A DNA stretch of 23,097 nt from Gnetum montanum (taxonomy: Eukaryota > Streptophyta > Gnetopsida > Gnetales > Gnetaceae): assembly GCA_015680685.1 (NCBI GenBank), contig MNCI01016470.1, forward strand, positions 421,987 to 445,083, in the 5' to 3' direction. Shown here piece by piece: positions 1 through 9,175 of the stretch; the first letter of the stretch is position 1, and each line of letters opens with the position of its first letter. Under the pieces are notes generated by a model. That model worked only from the letters and a program-made list of their open reading frames with translations. It was not told the origin of the DNA and ran no database searches. The translations under genes and the position numbers were made by a program.

Positions 1-775
1 TGAATTAAAAAGAAAAATGCTTAAAAAAAGGTGTTAACTTAATTGTAAGAGCCTTGCTATGTAAGCCCTAAATTAAGTATTCATGTAAAGTAGAAATGGT
101 TGAAACAAAGTAGGAACTTTTTTGGATTAAAAACATAGCTCTTGAAGGATCAATTCTTTGAATTACTTTTAAAATTTGCTTAGTCTTATCAACATTGATT
201 TTTTTCAATGAACATTTCTTATTTAAATGGTGTTAACTTGGCAATGTAAATCAAAAAAAGTATTACTGAATAATAAAATTTATTGGTTTTTAATATGTAT
301 TTATAAATTTTTAGAGTTTGCAACATACTCTTTCATGTAAAAAGCTCTTCGTAATCTGCTTTTATATATATAGTGAAGGAACTGTTCAAGCAAAGGAAGA
401 ACCTTATTTCAATTAACATTAGCTTGAAGGATGAATTCTTTAACTTACTTTTTCAATTGCTTATAATTTTTTATAAGTTGAAAATTGGCAATGTTATTGA
501 CTATTAATTATTTAATTCCTTCTATTTTCTGCTTTTCTTTATTGACATTTCTTTGCCAATGACATGCATGTTACAACCATCATTGTAATCTTTTTACCAA
601 TAAATATTATTGCAACCTTGTAAAATGATGAAAATAAAAACTATCATTATTAATTTGGTTAGTATCTTCCATGAAATATTTTGAAGTTTCATTGATCTAA
701 AAATAATATTCATAAAATTTATCTATTATATGTTAAATTGGTATAGACATGTTATATTTAAACTATCTTTGTAGC
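1..775. other. AT-rich intergenic sequence
   Basis: I see no open frame of note, no structured RNA and no repeat with clear boundaries here. The stretch is very AT-rich, with many poly-A and poly-T runs. It lies downstream of the last recognisable leucine-rich-repeat segment of the minus-strand NLR pseudogene, so it may include that gene's 3' untranslated region, but no single polyadenylation site stands out. Confidence 0.5.
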
Positions 776-1728
776 ACTCTTCCTATCTTTTGATAAGTGG
801 AGGACATTCTACTAAGTAAATCACTTTTAGTGATTTCATTTGCACAAAAATGTCCACCCACTTTTCATGCAATTGGAGGGGGTAACTAAGTTCCAATACT
901 TGAGAGGGCAACTGACAAAATGTTGAGTTTAGAGACTTTAGATTTGTGCATCCACACACATGCATAGGAATCATAGAGATACCAATCCTCTAAAGTTGTT
1001 TGGAAGATCAACTAGGTTGGAACAATTGTTCAAATACAATGTTTCTAAAGATGATAGATTCACAATAGCCAACTATAGGTAGCCAGCTAAACAAAATTAA
1101 AGTCTTCAAAGAAATATAAAACATAGTTTTAATATATACATTTTAAATTTATACCATTTTGGTACAACTATTCCCATCTTGTGATAAGTGGAGGACATCC
1201 TTCCAAGTAAATCACTTTTAATGATTTCATTTGCACAAAAATGTCCACCCATGTTTCCTGCAATTGGAAGCAATAACAAAGATCCAATAATCGTAAAGAG
1301 GCCAATTGGCAAAATGTTGAACTTAGATACCTCAGATTTGTGCATCTCATCATGGCTAGGAATCCCAAGGATACTAATCCTCCAAAAGTTATCTGAGCAA
1401 TAGCTCAATTCAATGTTTTTAAAGATAATAGATTCAGTAGCTTGTGGCAGTTTGACAATCTTATTAAAGTCTTCAAAGAAGTAGAAGCCCCTATGCCTTC
1501 AGGAAGGCCCCTCAACGCAATGTACCTTATGTCAATCATTGTTAGACAATGCAAAGTATGCAGGAATGTACCACACATGCGGAGGAGCCTGACACAAGCA
1601 AAACATTAAGAGGGATTTCATGTTGGACAAAAGGCCATGCCGTATCTCCCTTAAATAATTCCAACGTTGCCCGTAACTGCATTCTCTTCCTTCAATTGAA
1701 GGTCTAAGACTCTGAGGCTGCTTGGCAT
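776..1728 (-). pseudogene. NLR C-terminal leucine-rich repeats (exon 6 and beyond)
   Basis: The segment starts after an acceptor (TATGCAG) at 1729, in phase with the previous exon, with MPSSLRVLDLQLK. A TAA stop follows after 25 codons (1653-1651). LRR coding then reappears in shifted frames: a piece with SLKTLIRLSNCHKLLNLLS, then about 1368-1168 with CTNLRYLSSTFCQLASL, LLDLCYC and MKSLKVIYLEGCPPL. A second, related block at 974-783 reads CTNLKSLNSTFCQLPS and MKSLKVIYLVECPPL. These are plant LRRs that would form the ligand-sensing or autoinhibitory solenoid. The two blocks are a tandem duplication (separate entry). Several stops and frameshifts make this non-functional. I cannot fix the original terminus; CPPLI is followed shortly by a stop in both blocks and may be the family's true C-terminus. 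Confidence 0.7.
780..1476 (-). repeat. Tandem duplication of an LRR-coding unit
   Basis: About 780-1115 and about 1170-1476 are diverged copies of the same sequence in the same orientation, offset by roughly 390 bp. Shared landmarks include the stretches around 796/1186 (GATAAGTGGAGGACAT), 833/1222 (TGATTTCATTTGCACAAAAA), and AAAGTCTTCAAAGAA at about 1100 and 1463. Both encode the same LRR block ending in KSLKVIYL..CPPLI. The duplication adds about 110 codons of LRR. The copy nearer the 3' end of the gene is the more decayed. Confidence 0.75.
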
Positions 1729-1883
1729 CTGCATACCAATTCCATCATCATGAACGAATGCATGCACCCACTGGCATACGTCTACTTAATTTTTCCAGAA
1801 TTACTTACTTGAACAGCAATCTAATTACAACAAATATAACCACATATATACATATTTTAACAAAATGGTTAACTTTTAGTTAC

Positions 1884-2222
1884 CTGGTAAAGGTAGACGG
1901 TGCAGTTTGGTGCATAGGCCAGATACGTTAGTTGGAGGCAACGCTTCACAACATAGGGCGACGGCGAGCCGATTGATTGAAAGAAAATAAGGCTGCTGAA
2001 GCCGGCCTTGCACTCGCCTTCTACTCTCATGTCTTGGAGCACGTCATCTGTACGTTGAAAATCCAAGGAAAGAATTCGCAGTGAAGAAGAGATGAGGTCT
2101 AGTTTATAGCATAGCAATGTCAATACCTCCTCGGGTATCGTCTCTTCAGAAATATAAATGCCCTTCACGCCCTGCCAAGTATCCTGCCACAGCTTAAGCC
2201 ATGAAATATTTGAAATTGTAAC
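1884..2222 (-). pseudogene. NLR exon 5, linker between NB-ARC and LRR
   Basis: The open frame reads WLKLWQDTWQGVKGIYI, then TIPEEVLTLLCYKLDLISSSLR and LSLD, and ends CLQLTYLAYAPNCTVYLYQ. A CAG|GTAACT donor at 1884-1878 follows directly, and the next exon (1728) continues in the same frame. The LRR-like spacing of leucines and the phrase QLTYLAY place it at the start of the LRR domain. The acceptor near 2223 (AAATCAAAG preceded by a T-rich stretch) is a guess. The frame is open over the whole exon, unlike its neighbours. Confidence 0.65.
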
Positions 2223-2416
2223 TTTGATTTAGTAAAAACATGAAGAACACGGTTTTATGAGAACAAGGTGCAATCTCCTACGACTCTTCAAAAGCTTTTT
2301 TGCTGCACGCTTACCGCCGCCAAAGAAACAGGTAAAAAGAAACTCAGATTTTTAAAATACTTGAAAATGGTTGCTCCAGAAAACAATTTTCAAAATTTGT
2401 CAGCGCACTAGCATCA

Positions 2417-2424
2417 CAATTTTC
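2417..2424. repeat. Target-site duplication of copy A, left
   Basis: CAATTTTC, identical to 4351-4358 on the other side of copy A. The element's terminal CTATGC begins immediately after it. Confidence 0.85.
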
Positions 2425-4350
2425 CTATGCGCCGGAGATTCGCGATTCCCAAGAAAATCTCAGGAACCGTTCGCGTTGGATTCGGGCACGCGTACAGAAG
2501 CGTGTAAAATCCGCAGTGGGTACGTAAATTATAATTTTTCGTTCGATTTTTCAACTCTCAACGAGAATATTCATTGTCGATTAAAATCTTACCTATTTTT
2601 ACTGCAAATCGCGTCAAATCTTACCTGTTTCCTGCAAATTGCATCCACGTCCAATACCTTTTATTTACAGACGCTCCTCCTATTCCGCCATTGATAGGGA
2701 TTTGAAACTTCCGCAGACTCTCCAAACCCTTTGTTTCTCAGGGAAAAGTTAGGACGAGCGCAACCACGTATGTGGAACAATGCATTTCCTATTACAAACT
2801 TCATTTTCAGTTTTTCATTTGCAGGCAATGACGAAAAAACGATGAACATTTTTTTTGATGCAGGGGTCTTGTCTGCCCAGATTTGGGTGACTGGGTATGA
2901 GACTTGCCTTATCGGATTTATCTCTTGATACTTAGAGAATGAATTGTTACCTTTACAGAATGCGTTGCACATCTATCATTCTATACTTTATTATTCTATA
3001 TTTTTCAGTTTCTATATTTTTTATCATTCTATATTTTTCAGAAAATCGATCGTTTCCTTCTAGCGGAATCTGGACGGGCTTGCCGAGCTATGTAAGCATG
3101 CATTGCGAATGATTCTCTTCGATCCTTAATTCTAGTTTTTGTTCTTAAAAAATTTGGATGATATTTCTTCCGTTTTTTAAATGCCAGCGCTACATCTTTA
3201 CCTTTGTAATCTTAGTGCACAATTTTTCGGATGAACGTTCGCTCTTGGTTCTCACTTGTTATTTTCCGCTTCCTTCCCTCGTTGCTGTAAAGATTTCTCT
3301 CCATCTCTATCGTCATTCGTGAGCACGAAATCCGCTTTTTTTCCCCCTTCCATTTCGCTCTTCCAGTTTGCCTGAGAACACGTTCCTGTCTGATCTTTAG
3401 TAGTGGATTTTCGTATCAATTGAGTTGCCTATTTTGCTTAGATTTATTTGATTTTTACTTTTCGTTTTAGTTTATTCAGAAGATGATTTTAGAGAAAAAA
3501 TTTTTATTTAGTGGATTGGTTTCGTATTTTTATTCATGGGCCATGGCCATCTCATGTTGCGTCTCTGGTTTCAGGTAACGGCCGTGATTCTGGCCAATCA
3601 TAAATGCACAATCTGTGGCCATCATTCCAGCCAATCATTAATGCACAACCTGTGCTTTCAGGCCTCTCTCCCTCTGCACGCCTCCCTCTGCAAGTGCATA
3701 CAGAATAGTCGAAGCATACATTTGTTCAAAGTTCAAACAAAATATCAGCACCATATCCTTCCCAAATCTTTTTAGGAAGCCCTAGTCAACATCTGCAGTC
3801 AAACATGCAAAAGGCATGAACTCAACCCACAACAACAAATTCAAAAACTCCAAAGAACCGCCTTTGAATCTCCTGCTATCCCAACTTAACAGCGCAGAAG
3901 CAGATAGAGCTTTGTGAAAATGGTGGTGGGGAAGGGATTCCTGGTGTAAAAATCTGATAAACTTTATTAACTTATATGCCTGGTATTAGTTTTCTATGAA
4001 AATGTAGCAATATTTTTCCTAATGGCACAACCTATTGTTGATTTCATCCTTTATGTTGATAAAGATACACCTGCATTAGGAGAAATTTATGTAATTTATG
4101 AAAATATGTTATAGAAATTGATAACTCTTTTGATTTTTTATAATGCTCAGATTCTAAAAAGATGGAACATTTTTTATATGGTATATGAGATTTAATTTTT
4201 AAAAAAAATTAATATATTTAAATTTTCTCTATCATGTCCCCCGGCTACGAACCCGTCCCCACTTTTTTTTGAGGTACACGTACCCAACACATTCAGAATC
4301 ACAAATCCTCGATTCCTGGCTTCCACGAATCGGATTCTTTTGATGCATAG
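2425..4350 (+). mobile_element. hAT-like non-autonomous DNA transposon, copy A
   Basis: This 1926-bp element lies in the large NLR intron. Its ends are CTATGC at 2425 and GCATAG at 4350, and it is flanked by the perfect 8-bp duplication CAATTTTC (2417-2424 and 4351-4358). An 8-bp duplication is typical of hAT elements, though P and Merlin elements also give about 8 bp, and a 6-bp terminal match is short for hAT. Both subterminal regions are rich in GATTC/GAATC motifs (for example GATTCGCGATTCCC near 2438 and GAATCGGATTC near 4327), which could be transposase-binding repeats. I find no transposase; the 79-codon frame at 3536-3775 has no recognisable motif. Relative to copy B it has an extra tandem duplication of about 32 bp near 3005-3040 (TTTCTATATTTTTTATCATT). 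The strand given here is arbitrary. Confidence 0.85.
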
Positions 4351-4358
4351 CAATTTTC
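4351..4358. repeat. Target-site duplication of copy A, right
   Basis: CAATTTTC, identical to 2417-2424. It directly follows the terminal GCATAG of copy A. Confidence 0.85.
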
Positions 4359-4977
4359 AAAAACTGTAAGAGTAATTGTATGTTATCAACAAAATTGAAA
4401 GTGGTAAGGACTCGTGAATCAAGGAGAATAACCGGAGGTTCGGTAGAAGCTTTATGTTCTTATGGTTTTTCATGACTTTTTTGGATTCTTGGTGATTATT
4501 CACACTTACCGGCAGCGCTTTTTAAAATATAAAACACAAATTATTTTAGAATATTTAAGGTGATGAATTCAAATTACAATGAATATCTTATAACTATATA
4601 ATAGGTTCATCTTTTAACCATGTTAGATATTCTATAATGATAGTTTGGTTTGGAGTTCAACAAGGTTGAGGGAAAGAAGTCTCTTCAGCCAAAACTCAAA
4701 TGTGTGCAGCACACAACATATCCATGATGAAAATAGAAATGTTTGATTGAATTTCTGTGCAAGGTATAAACATGTAATTGTTGTAAATAAAACATGGATA
4801 AAAAAGTTTTTCATTGCTGGCATTACATGGATTGTTTCCTATCTGAACTAGGAAAGAACAAAAAAAAACTTTACCCTGTTACCCTTCCTCATGATTAATA
4901 AATAATGCCCGATAAATAATAATGTATAAATTCCTTGAAAAAGTTATGTTATGCAATAAAAAAATAAAGATGAGCAC
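4359..4977 (-). other. Remainder of the large NLR intron
   Basis: This is AT-rich sequence between the donor of the NB-ARC exon (CAG|GTGCTC at 4978) and the target duplication of copy A. The 63-codon frame at 4823-4632 has no motif and looks like chance. Without copy A and one duplication copy, the intron from 4977 to about 2223 would be near 820 bp. Confidence 0.5.
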
Positions 4978-5938
4978 CTGAAAATCGCCTGATTGTATCA
5001 TGGATTTCAACTGAGCGACGGCAATGATTCTGTTGGATTTGCATCTACTCCGACGCATCTGTAATAACACGTCATGCACTTTTCCTACCTTTTGACCCTT
5101 CACCAAATGTTAGTTTAACGAGTGCCCTCCTGTCAAGCACCTCCATGGTGTCCTCTCCGTATATGTTTAGTAGGGAAGCCCATGTATATCTACAGTAGAA
5201 AAAGGCAGAGATGTCGAAGAAGGCATCGGTGTAGCATTGTTGCAAGCCATCCAATGCGAAAGAGAAGAACTCAACGTTCTCCTCCCCAAATTGTTCACCA
5301 GAATCACGCTTACGGTGCTGCCGTATCACATCCACGGCGACGTTAATGTTTGTGTGGTACTTGACATATCTGCTCACCATCTGAATTAGCAGAGGAACGC
5401 CGCTGCAAACCTCTTTCAGCAAATAATTCCTTTGCTCTTCACTTTTAGCTTATCCGCAACATCACTACTCCCCATTTTAACAGAGTAAGCGCCTCTGCTT
5501 CTGGCAAAGAATCCACCTAAACCGCGGCGTACACCTGCGTCTCTTGCCGTCATCAGCAACCTTATCTTGGTTGAGGTGCTGAGATTTGCAGGCAGGACTT
5601 TGGCAAGCTCCCTCCCACTCAACACATTGTCAATGTAAATGAAACACGGGTCCTTTCCAAAACACTTTTGCAGCAATATTTGACCATCTGTGCTGGTGGA
5701 AGGCTTCACTTGAATTTCAGCACAGCCAATGTATTGGGAACACTTCCGATATTTTCACACAGTGCAACCTTGGAAAATTTGAACCCCACCAAAATGTCAT
5801 CCACTTTTGCATACACAGCATTTGCAATGGTAGTTTTACCAATACCTCCAAAGCCATGTAGAATAACAGCTACTACATGCTTGTCACTCTCCAGCTCCAA
5901 CATTTCCACTATCTTTTCTACCGTTCCATCCGGTATCA
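4978..5938 (-). pseudogene. NLR NB-ARC exon (exon 4)
   Basis: This exon encodes the nucleotide-binding switch. It starts after an acceptor (ATGGCAG) at 5939 in phase with exon 3, giving DAVIPDGTVEKIVEML. In order it shows HGFGGIGKTTIANAVYA (Walker A), CFIYIDNVLSGRELAKVLP (kinase-2/Walker B), KIRLLMTARDAGV (RNBS-B/sensor 1), CSGVPLLI (the GLPL position), FFDISAFFYC (RNBS-D) and KVHDVLLQM (the MHD position). Three frameshifts break it, at about 5708 (just before KPSTSTDGQ), about 5440 (before QRNYLLKEVC) and about 5095 (before KVGKVHD). It ends at SGDFQ with a CAG|GTGCTC donor. Kinase-2 carries Asp-Asn where most plant NLRs have Asp-Asp, and Val replaces Met in MHD. Order and spacing fit a full-length NB-ARC of about 310 residues. 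Confidence 0.85.
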
Positions 5939-6018
5939 CTGCCATAAGACTAGATCAGTTAAATTTAAAGACTAAAATTCACATGGTACAATAAAAGGTT
6001 TCTATCAGATCATTTTAC

Positions 6019-6166
6019 CTGCGTCTTTAAGGGTAAAATTCCATCTTAGGAAGCTCAGTTGGTTCTTGCGCATTATAAGTACTAATGATTACTTGGAACA
6101 TCAAATGTTTATACATTTTTTCAAGGTCCTGACGGAGATCTCCCAAGTGCCTCTTATCTACGGATC
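6019..6166 (-). pseudogene. NLR exon 3, helical linker before NB-ARC
   Basis: The exon lies between a TTTTTTTCAG acceptor (6167) and a GCAG|GTAAAA donor (6019). It reads SVDKRHLGDLRQDLEKMYKH, then LMFQVIISTYNAQEPTELPK. One extra base in the T-run near 6035 shifts the frame; in the shifted frame the exon runs through LKDA into VIPDG of the next exon. The 80-bp intron that follows has GT..AG ends. The content is a charged helix joining the N-terminal domain to NB-ARC. Confidence 0.65.
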
Positions 6167-6314
6167 CTGAAAAAAATCTGATATATCGATAGAGTCAAAA
6201 ATCATAGCTCATTTACCAGTGATAAGTAAATTGGTGTAAAACAACCAAAATGGAGAAGATGACCCAAATTGTCGCTCGAAACGCAGTGAGCCGCTTCAAC
6301 TACCTCGAACATTT

Positions 6315-6815
6315 CTACACCTGTACCAACGGGAGGATTTTGCCAGGGAGAAGCATAGGGTGAACGATCAATTGCAGGGCTTCCTCCATTATGCTAAGGA
6401 TTTGCACTTTGAGTTTCTTCCTTTGCTTCAGAAGTTGAAGGTATTCTGCTAATCGACACATCTCATCAAACAGATCTAAAGCACTCTGCCGTATTTGAAG
6501 AGATGAGATCGAATCTGTCAAGAACAAAAGCCACAGCCACTAAGCCAGCAGCAATCCACTGCTCTTCAACGCCTCACTCTGATCACTTGACATCTGTCCA
6601 TAATCTGTGCATTAGACTTTTTACAATCTTGGCTTCTTCAACTAGTCTGGTAATCAAACTTTAAAAACATGGATTTTGTCAGGCCGACTAGCAGCATCGG
6701 CCGCCTCAGAAAAGAAATCTTTGAAACTGGACAGTGGCGAAGTGTCTATGAACTTCCATTTTCTGCTATCAGGTTTAGGATCATGCAATGAAGAAGAGGG
6801 TTGGATCTCCTTCTT
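6315..6815 (-). pseudogene. NLR exon 2, N-terminal helical domain
   Basis: The exon begins after a CTCCTAG acceptor (6816), in phase with exon 1. It reads KKEIQPSSSLHDPKPDSRKW, then SSFKDFFSEAADAASRPDKI, LVEEAKIV, VEEQWIAAGLVAVAFVLDRF, and MCRLAEYLQLLKQRKKLK followed by SIMEEALQLIV. The helical pattern, and its position before NB-ARC, suggest a four-helix bundle of the HeLo/RPW8/coiled-coil kind; no TIR motif is present. I cannot tell these helical types apart by eye. At least three frame changes occur (about 6660, 6585-6560 and 6490), with stops at 6585-6583 and 6576-6574 in the main frame. The 3' end of the exon is uncertain: a donor could be GAG|GTAGTT near 6302. Confidence 0.65.
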
Positions 6816-7014
6816 CTAGGAGATGAAACTGAAAATCTTCCTTAAAATTTAAAATAGTTGAATACGTATATAAATTTATAACGTGCTAATTAAAAATGAA
6901 ACAAAGTGCAAAGTAAAACACTATAAACTAAGTCCAAACTCCAAACCACCCAAATAAATAATGTAGGGAGCTTTCACTTGTCAAAAGAGAGGGTGTAGAA
7001 ATGGATTGACCGAC

Positions 7015-7270
7015 CTTGGCATAATTGAGGAGGATGCGAATGTCAGCAATAAGAGTGGTCAACTCTCCATCAACAGTCATTTGAAATGTCAAGAATACTT
7101 TGGAGTGCATGGTCAGGAACAGCAGAAGCAGACGTTGAAGACTGCGGAGGTTGTGCTGTTGTTGATGATGATCCATCAACAGCAGTGGAGGTTGATGTTT
7201 GATCAGCAACAGCAACCGCAGATTCACATGCAGATGCAGAAGTAGGTGTAGAAGTTGAAGCCTGCACAGG
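7015..7270 (-). pseudogene. NLR exon 1, 3' part: Ser/Thr/Ala-rich linker
   Basis: This continues exon 1 beyond transposon copy B. It reads PVQASTSTPTSASACESAVA, then QTSTSTAVDGSSSTTAQPPQ and HALQSILDIS. A frameshift near 7080 moves to VDGELTTLIADIRILLNYAK. The exon ends at 7015 (AAG|GTCGG donor), and exon 2 resumes in phase. The low-complexity linker is probably disordered and joins the membrane-anchoring tip to the helical domain. Codon triplets resemble those of the 9353-9168 part, which also has a Ser-Pro-Val-x-x-Ser-Thr pattern. Confidence 0.65.
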
Positions 7271-7278
7271 GGATGGAT
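7271..7278. repeat. Target-site duplication of copy B, left
   Basis: GGATGGAT, identical to 9168-9175. Together the two mark an independent insertion event. Confidence 0.87.
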
Positions 7279-9167
7279 CTATGCATCAAAAGAATCCGAT
7301 TCGTGGAAGCCAGGAATCGAGGATTCGTGATTCTGAACGTGTTGGGTACGTGTGCCTCAAAAAAAAGTGGGGACGGGTTCGTAGCCGGGGGACATGATAG
7401 AGAAAATTTAAATATATTAATTTTTTTAAAAAATTAAATCTCATATACCATATAAAAAATGTTCCATCTTTTTAGAATCTGAGCATTATAAAAAATCAAA
7501 AGAGTTATCAATTTCTATAACATATTTTCATAAATTACATAAATGTATCTTTATCAACATAAAGGATGAAATCAACAATAGGTTGTGCCATTAGGAAAAA
7601 TATTGCTACATTTTCATAGAAAACTAATACCAGGCATATAAGCTAATAAAGTTTATCAGATTTTTACACCAGGAATCCCTTCCCACCACCATTTTCACAA
7701 AGCTCTATCTGCTTCTGCGCTGTTAAGTTGGGATAGTAGGAGATTCAAAGGCGGGTCTTTGGAGTTTTTGAATTTGTTGTTGTGGGTTGAGTTCATGCCT
7801 CTTGCATGTTTGACTGCAGATGTTGACTAGGGCTTCCTAAAAAGATTTGGGAAGGATATGGTGCTGATATTTTGTTTGAACTTTGAACAAATGTATGCTT
7901 CCACTATTCTGTATGCACTTGCAGAGGGAGGCGTGCAGAGGGAGAGAGGCCTGAAAGCACATGTTGTGCATTAATGACCGGCTGGAATGATGGCCACAGA
8001 TTGTGTATTTATGATTGGCCAGAATCACGGCCGTTACCTGAATCCAGAGATGCAACATGAGATGGCCATGGCCCATGAATAAAAATACGAAACCAATCCA
8101 CTAAATAAAAATCTTTTCTCTAAAATCATCTTCTGAATAAACTAAAACGAAAAGTAAAGATCAGGTAAATCTAAGCAAAATAGGCAACTCAATTGATACG
8201 AAAATCCACTAAAATCCACTACTAAAGATCAGACAGGAACGTGTTCTCACGCAAACTGGAAGAGCAAAATGGAAGGGGAAGAAAAGCGGATTTCGTGCTC
8301 ACGAATCACGATAGAGATGGAGAGAAATCTTTACAGCAACGAGGGAAAGAAGCGGAAAATAACAAGTGAGAACCAAGAGCGAACGTTCATCGGAAAAATT
8401 GTGCACTAAGATTAGAAAGGTAAAGATGTAGCGCTGGCATTTAAAAAACGGAAGAAATATCATCCAAATTTTTTAAGAAAAAAAACTAGAATTAAGGATC
8501 GAAGAGAATCGCTCGTAATGCATGCTTACATAGCTCGGCAAGCCCGTCCAGATTCCGCTAGAAGGAAACGATCGATTTTTTGAAAAATATAGAATAATAA
8601 AGTATAGAATGATAGATGTGCAGCGCATTCTGTAAAGGTAACAATTCATTCTCTAAGCATCAACAGATAAATCCGATAAGGCAAGTCTCCTACCCAGTCA
8701 CCCAAATCAGACTGGGCAGACAAGACCCCTGCATCAAAAAAAATGTTCATCATTTTTTCGTCATTGCCTGCAAATGAAAAACTGAAAATGAAGTTTGTAA
8801 TAGGAAATGCATTGTTCCACATATGTGGTTGCGCTCGTCGTAACTTTTCCCTGAGAAACAAAGGGTTTGGAGAGTCTGCGGAAGTTTCAAATCCCTATCA
8901 ATGGCGGAATAGGAGGAGCGTCTGTAAATAAAAGGTATTGGACGTGGATGCAATTTGCAGGAAACAGGTAAGATTTGACGCGATTTGCAGTAAAAATAGG
9001 TAAGATTTTAATCGACAATGAATGTTCTCGTTGAGAGTTGAAAAATCGAACGAAAAATTATAATTTACGTACCCACTGCGGATTTTACACGCTTCTGTAC
9101 GCGTGCCCGAATCCAACGCGAACGGTTCCTGAGATTTTCTTGGGAATCGCGAATCTCCGGCGCATAG
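7279..9167 (-). mobile_element. hAT-like non-autonomous DNA transposon, copy B
   Basis: This is a second copy of the copy A element, 1889 bp long and inverted relative to it. Its ends are CTATGC at 7279 and GCATAG at 9167. It is flanked by the perfect 8-bp duplication GGATGGAT (7271-7278 and 9168-9175), different from that of copy A, so it inserted on its own. Similarity to copy A runs end to end, with point differences and small indels. Copy B carries an extra AAAATCCACT near 8203-8222 and lacks the 32-bp duplication near 3005-3040 of copy A. No transposase is visible; the 79-codon frame at 8076-7837 matches the one in copy A and is most likely chance. The element splits NLR exon 1. The strand label only marks opposite orientation to copy A. 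Confidence 0.87.
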
Positions 9168-9175
9168 GGATGGAT
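9168..9175. repeat. Target-site duplication of copy B, right
   Basis: GGATGGAT, identical to 7271-7278, directly after the terminal GCATAG of copy B. Confidence 0.87.

Noticed and set aside
3536-3775. 79-codon frame found in both transposon copies (also 8076-7837) as a transposon protein
   Set aside because: Its presence in both copies only reflects shared DNA. It has no transposase or zinc-finger signature, and short repeats (GGCCAATCAT.AATGCACAA) explain its pattern.
5072-5938. Frame breaks in NB-ARC as introns rather than frameshifts
   Set aside because: The motif-bearing frames abut or overlap by a few bases, leaving no room for introns. One- or two-base shifts join them directly.
6928-7245. 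Plus-strand Gln-rich frames near 7006-7245 and 9038-9256
   Set aside because: They are antisense shadows of the Ser/Thr/Ala-rich NLR exon; CAG and CAA runs come from TTG and CTG on the coding strand.
2425-9167. A single giant transposon with 1.9-kb terminal inverted repeats carrying a captured NLR fragment
   Set aside because: No target duplication flanks the outer ends (before 2424 and after 9168), while each arm has its own perfect 8-bp duplication. NLR exons also continue outside the block on both sides.
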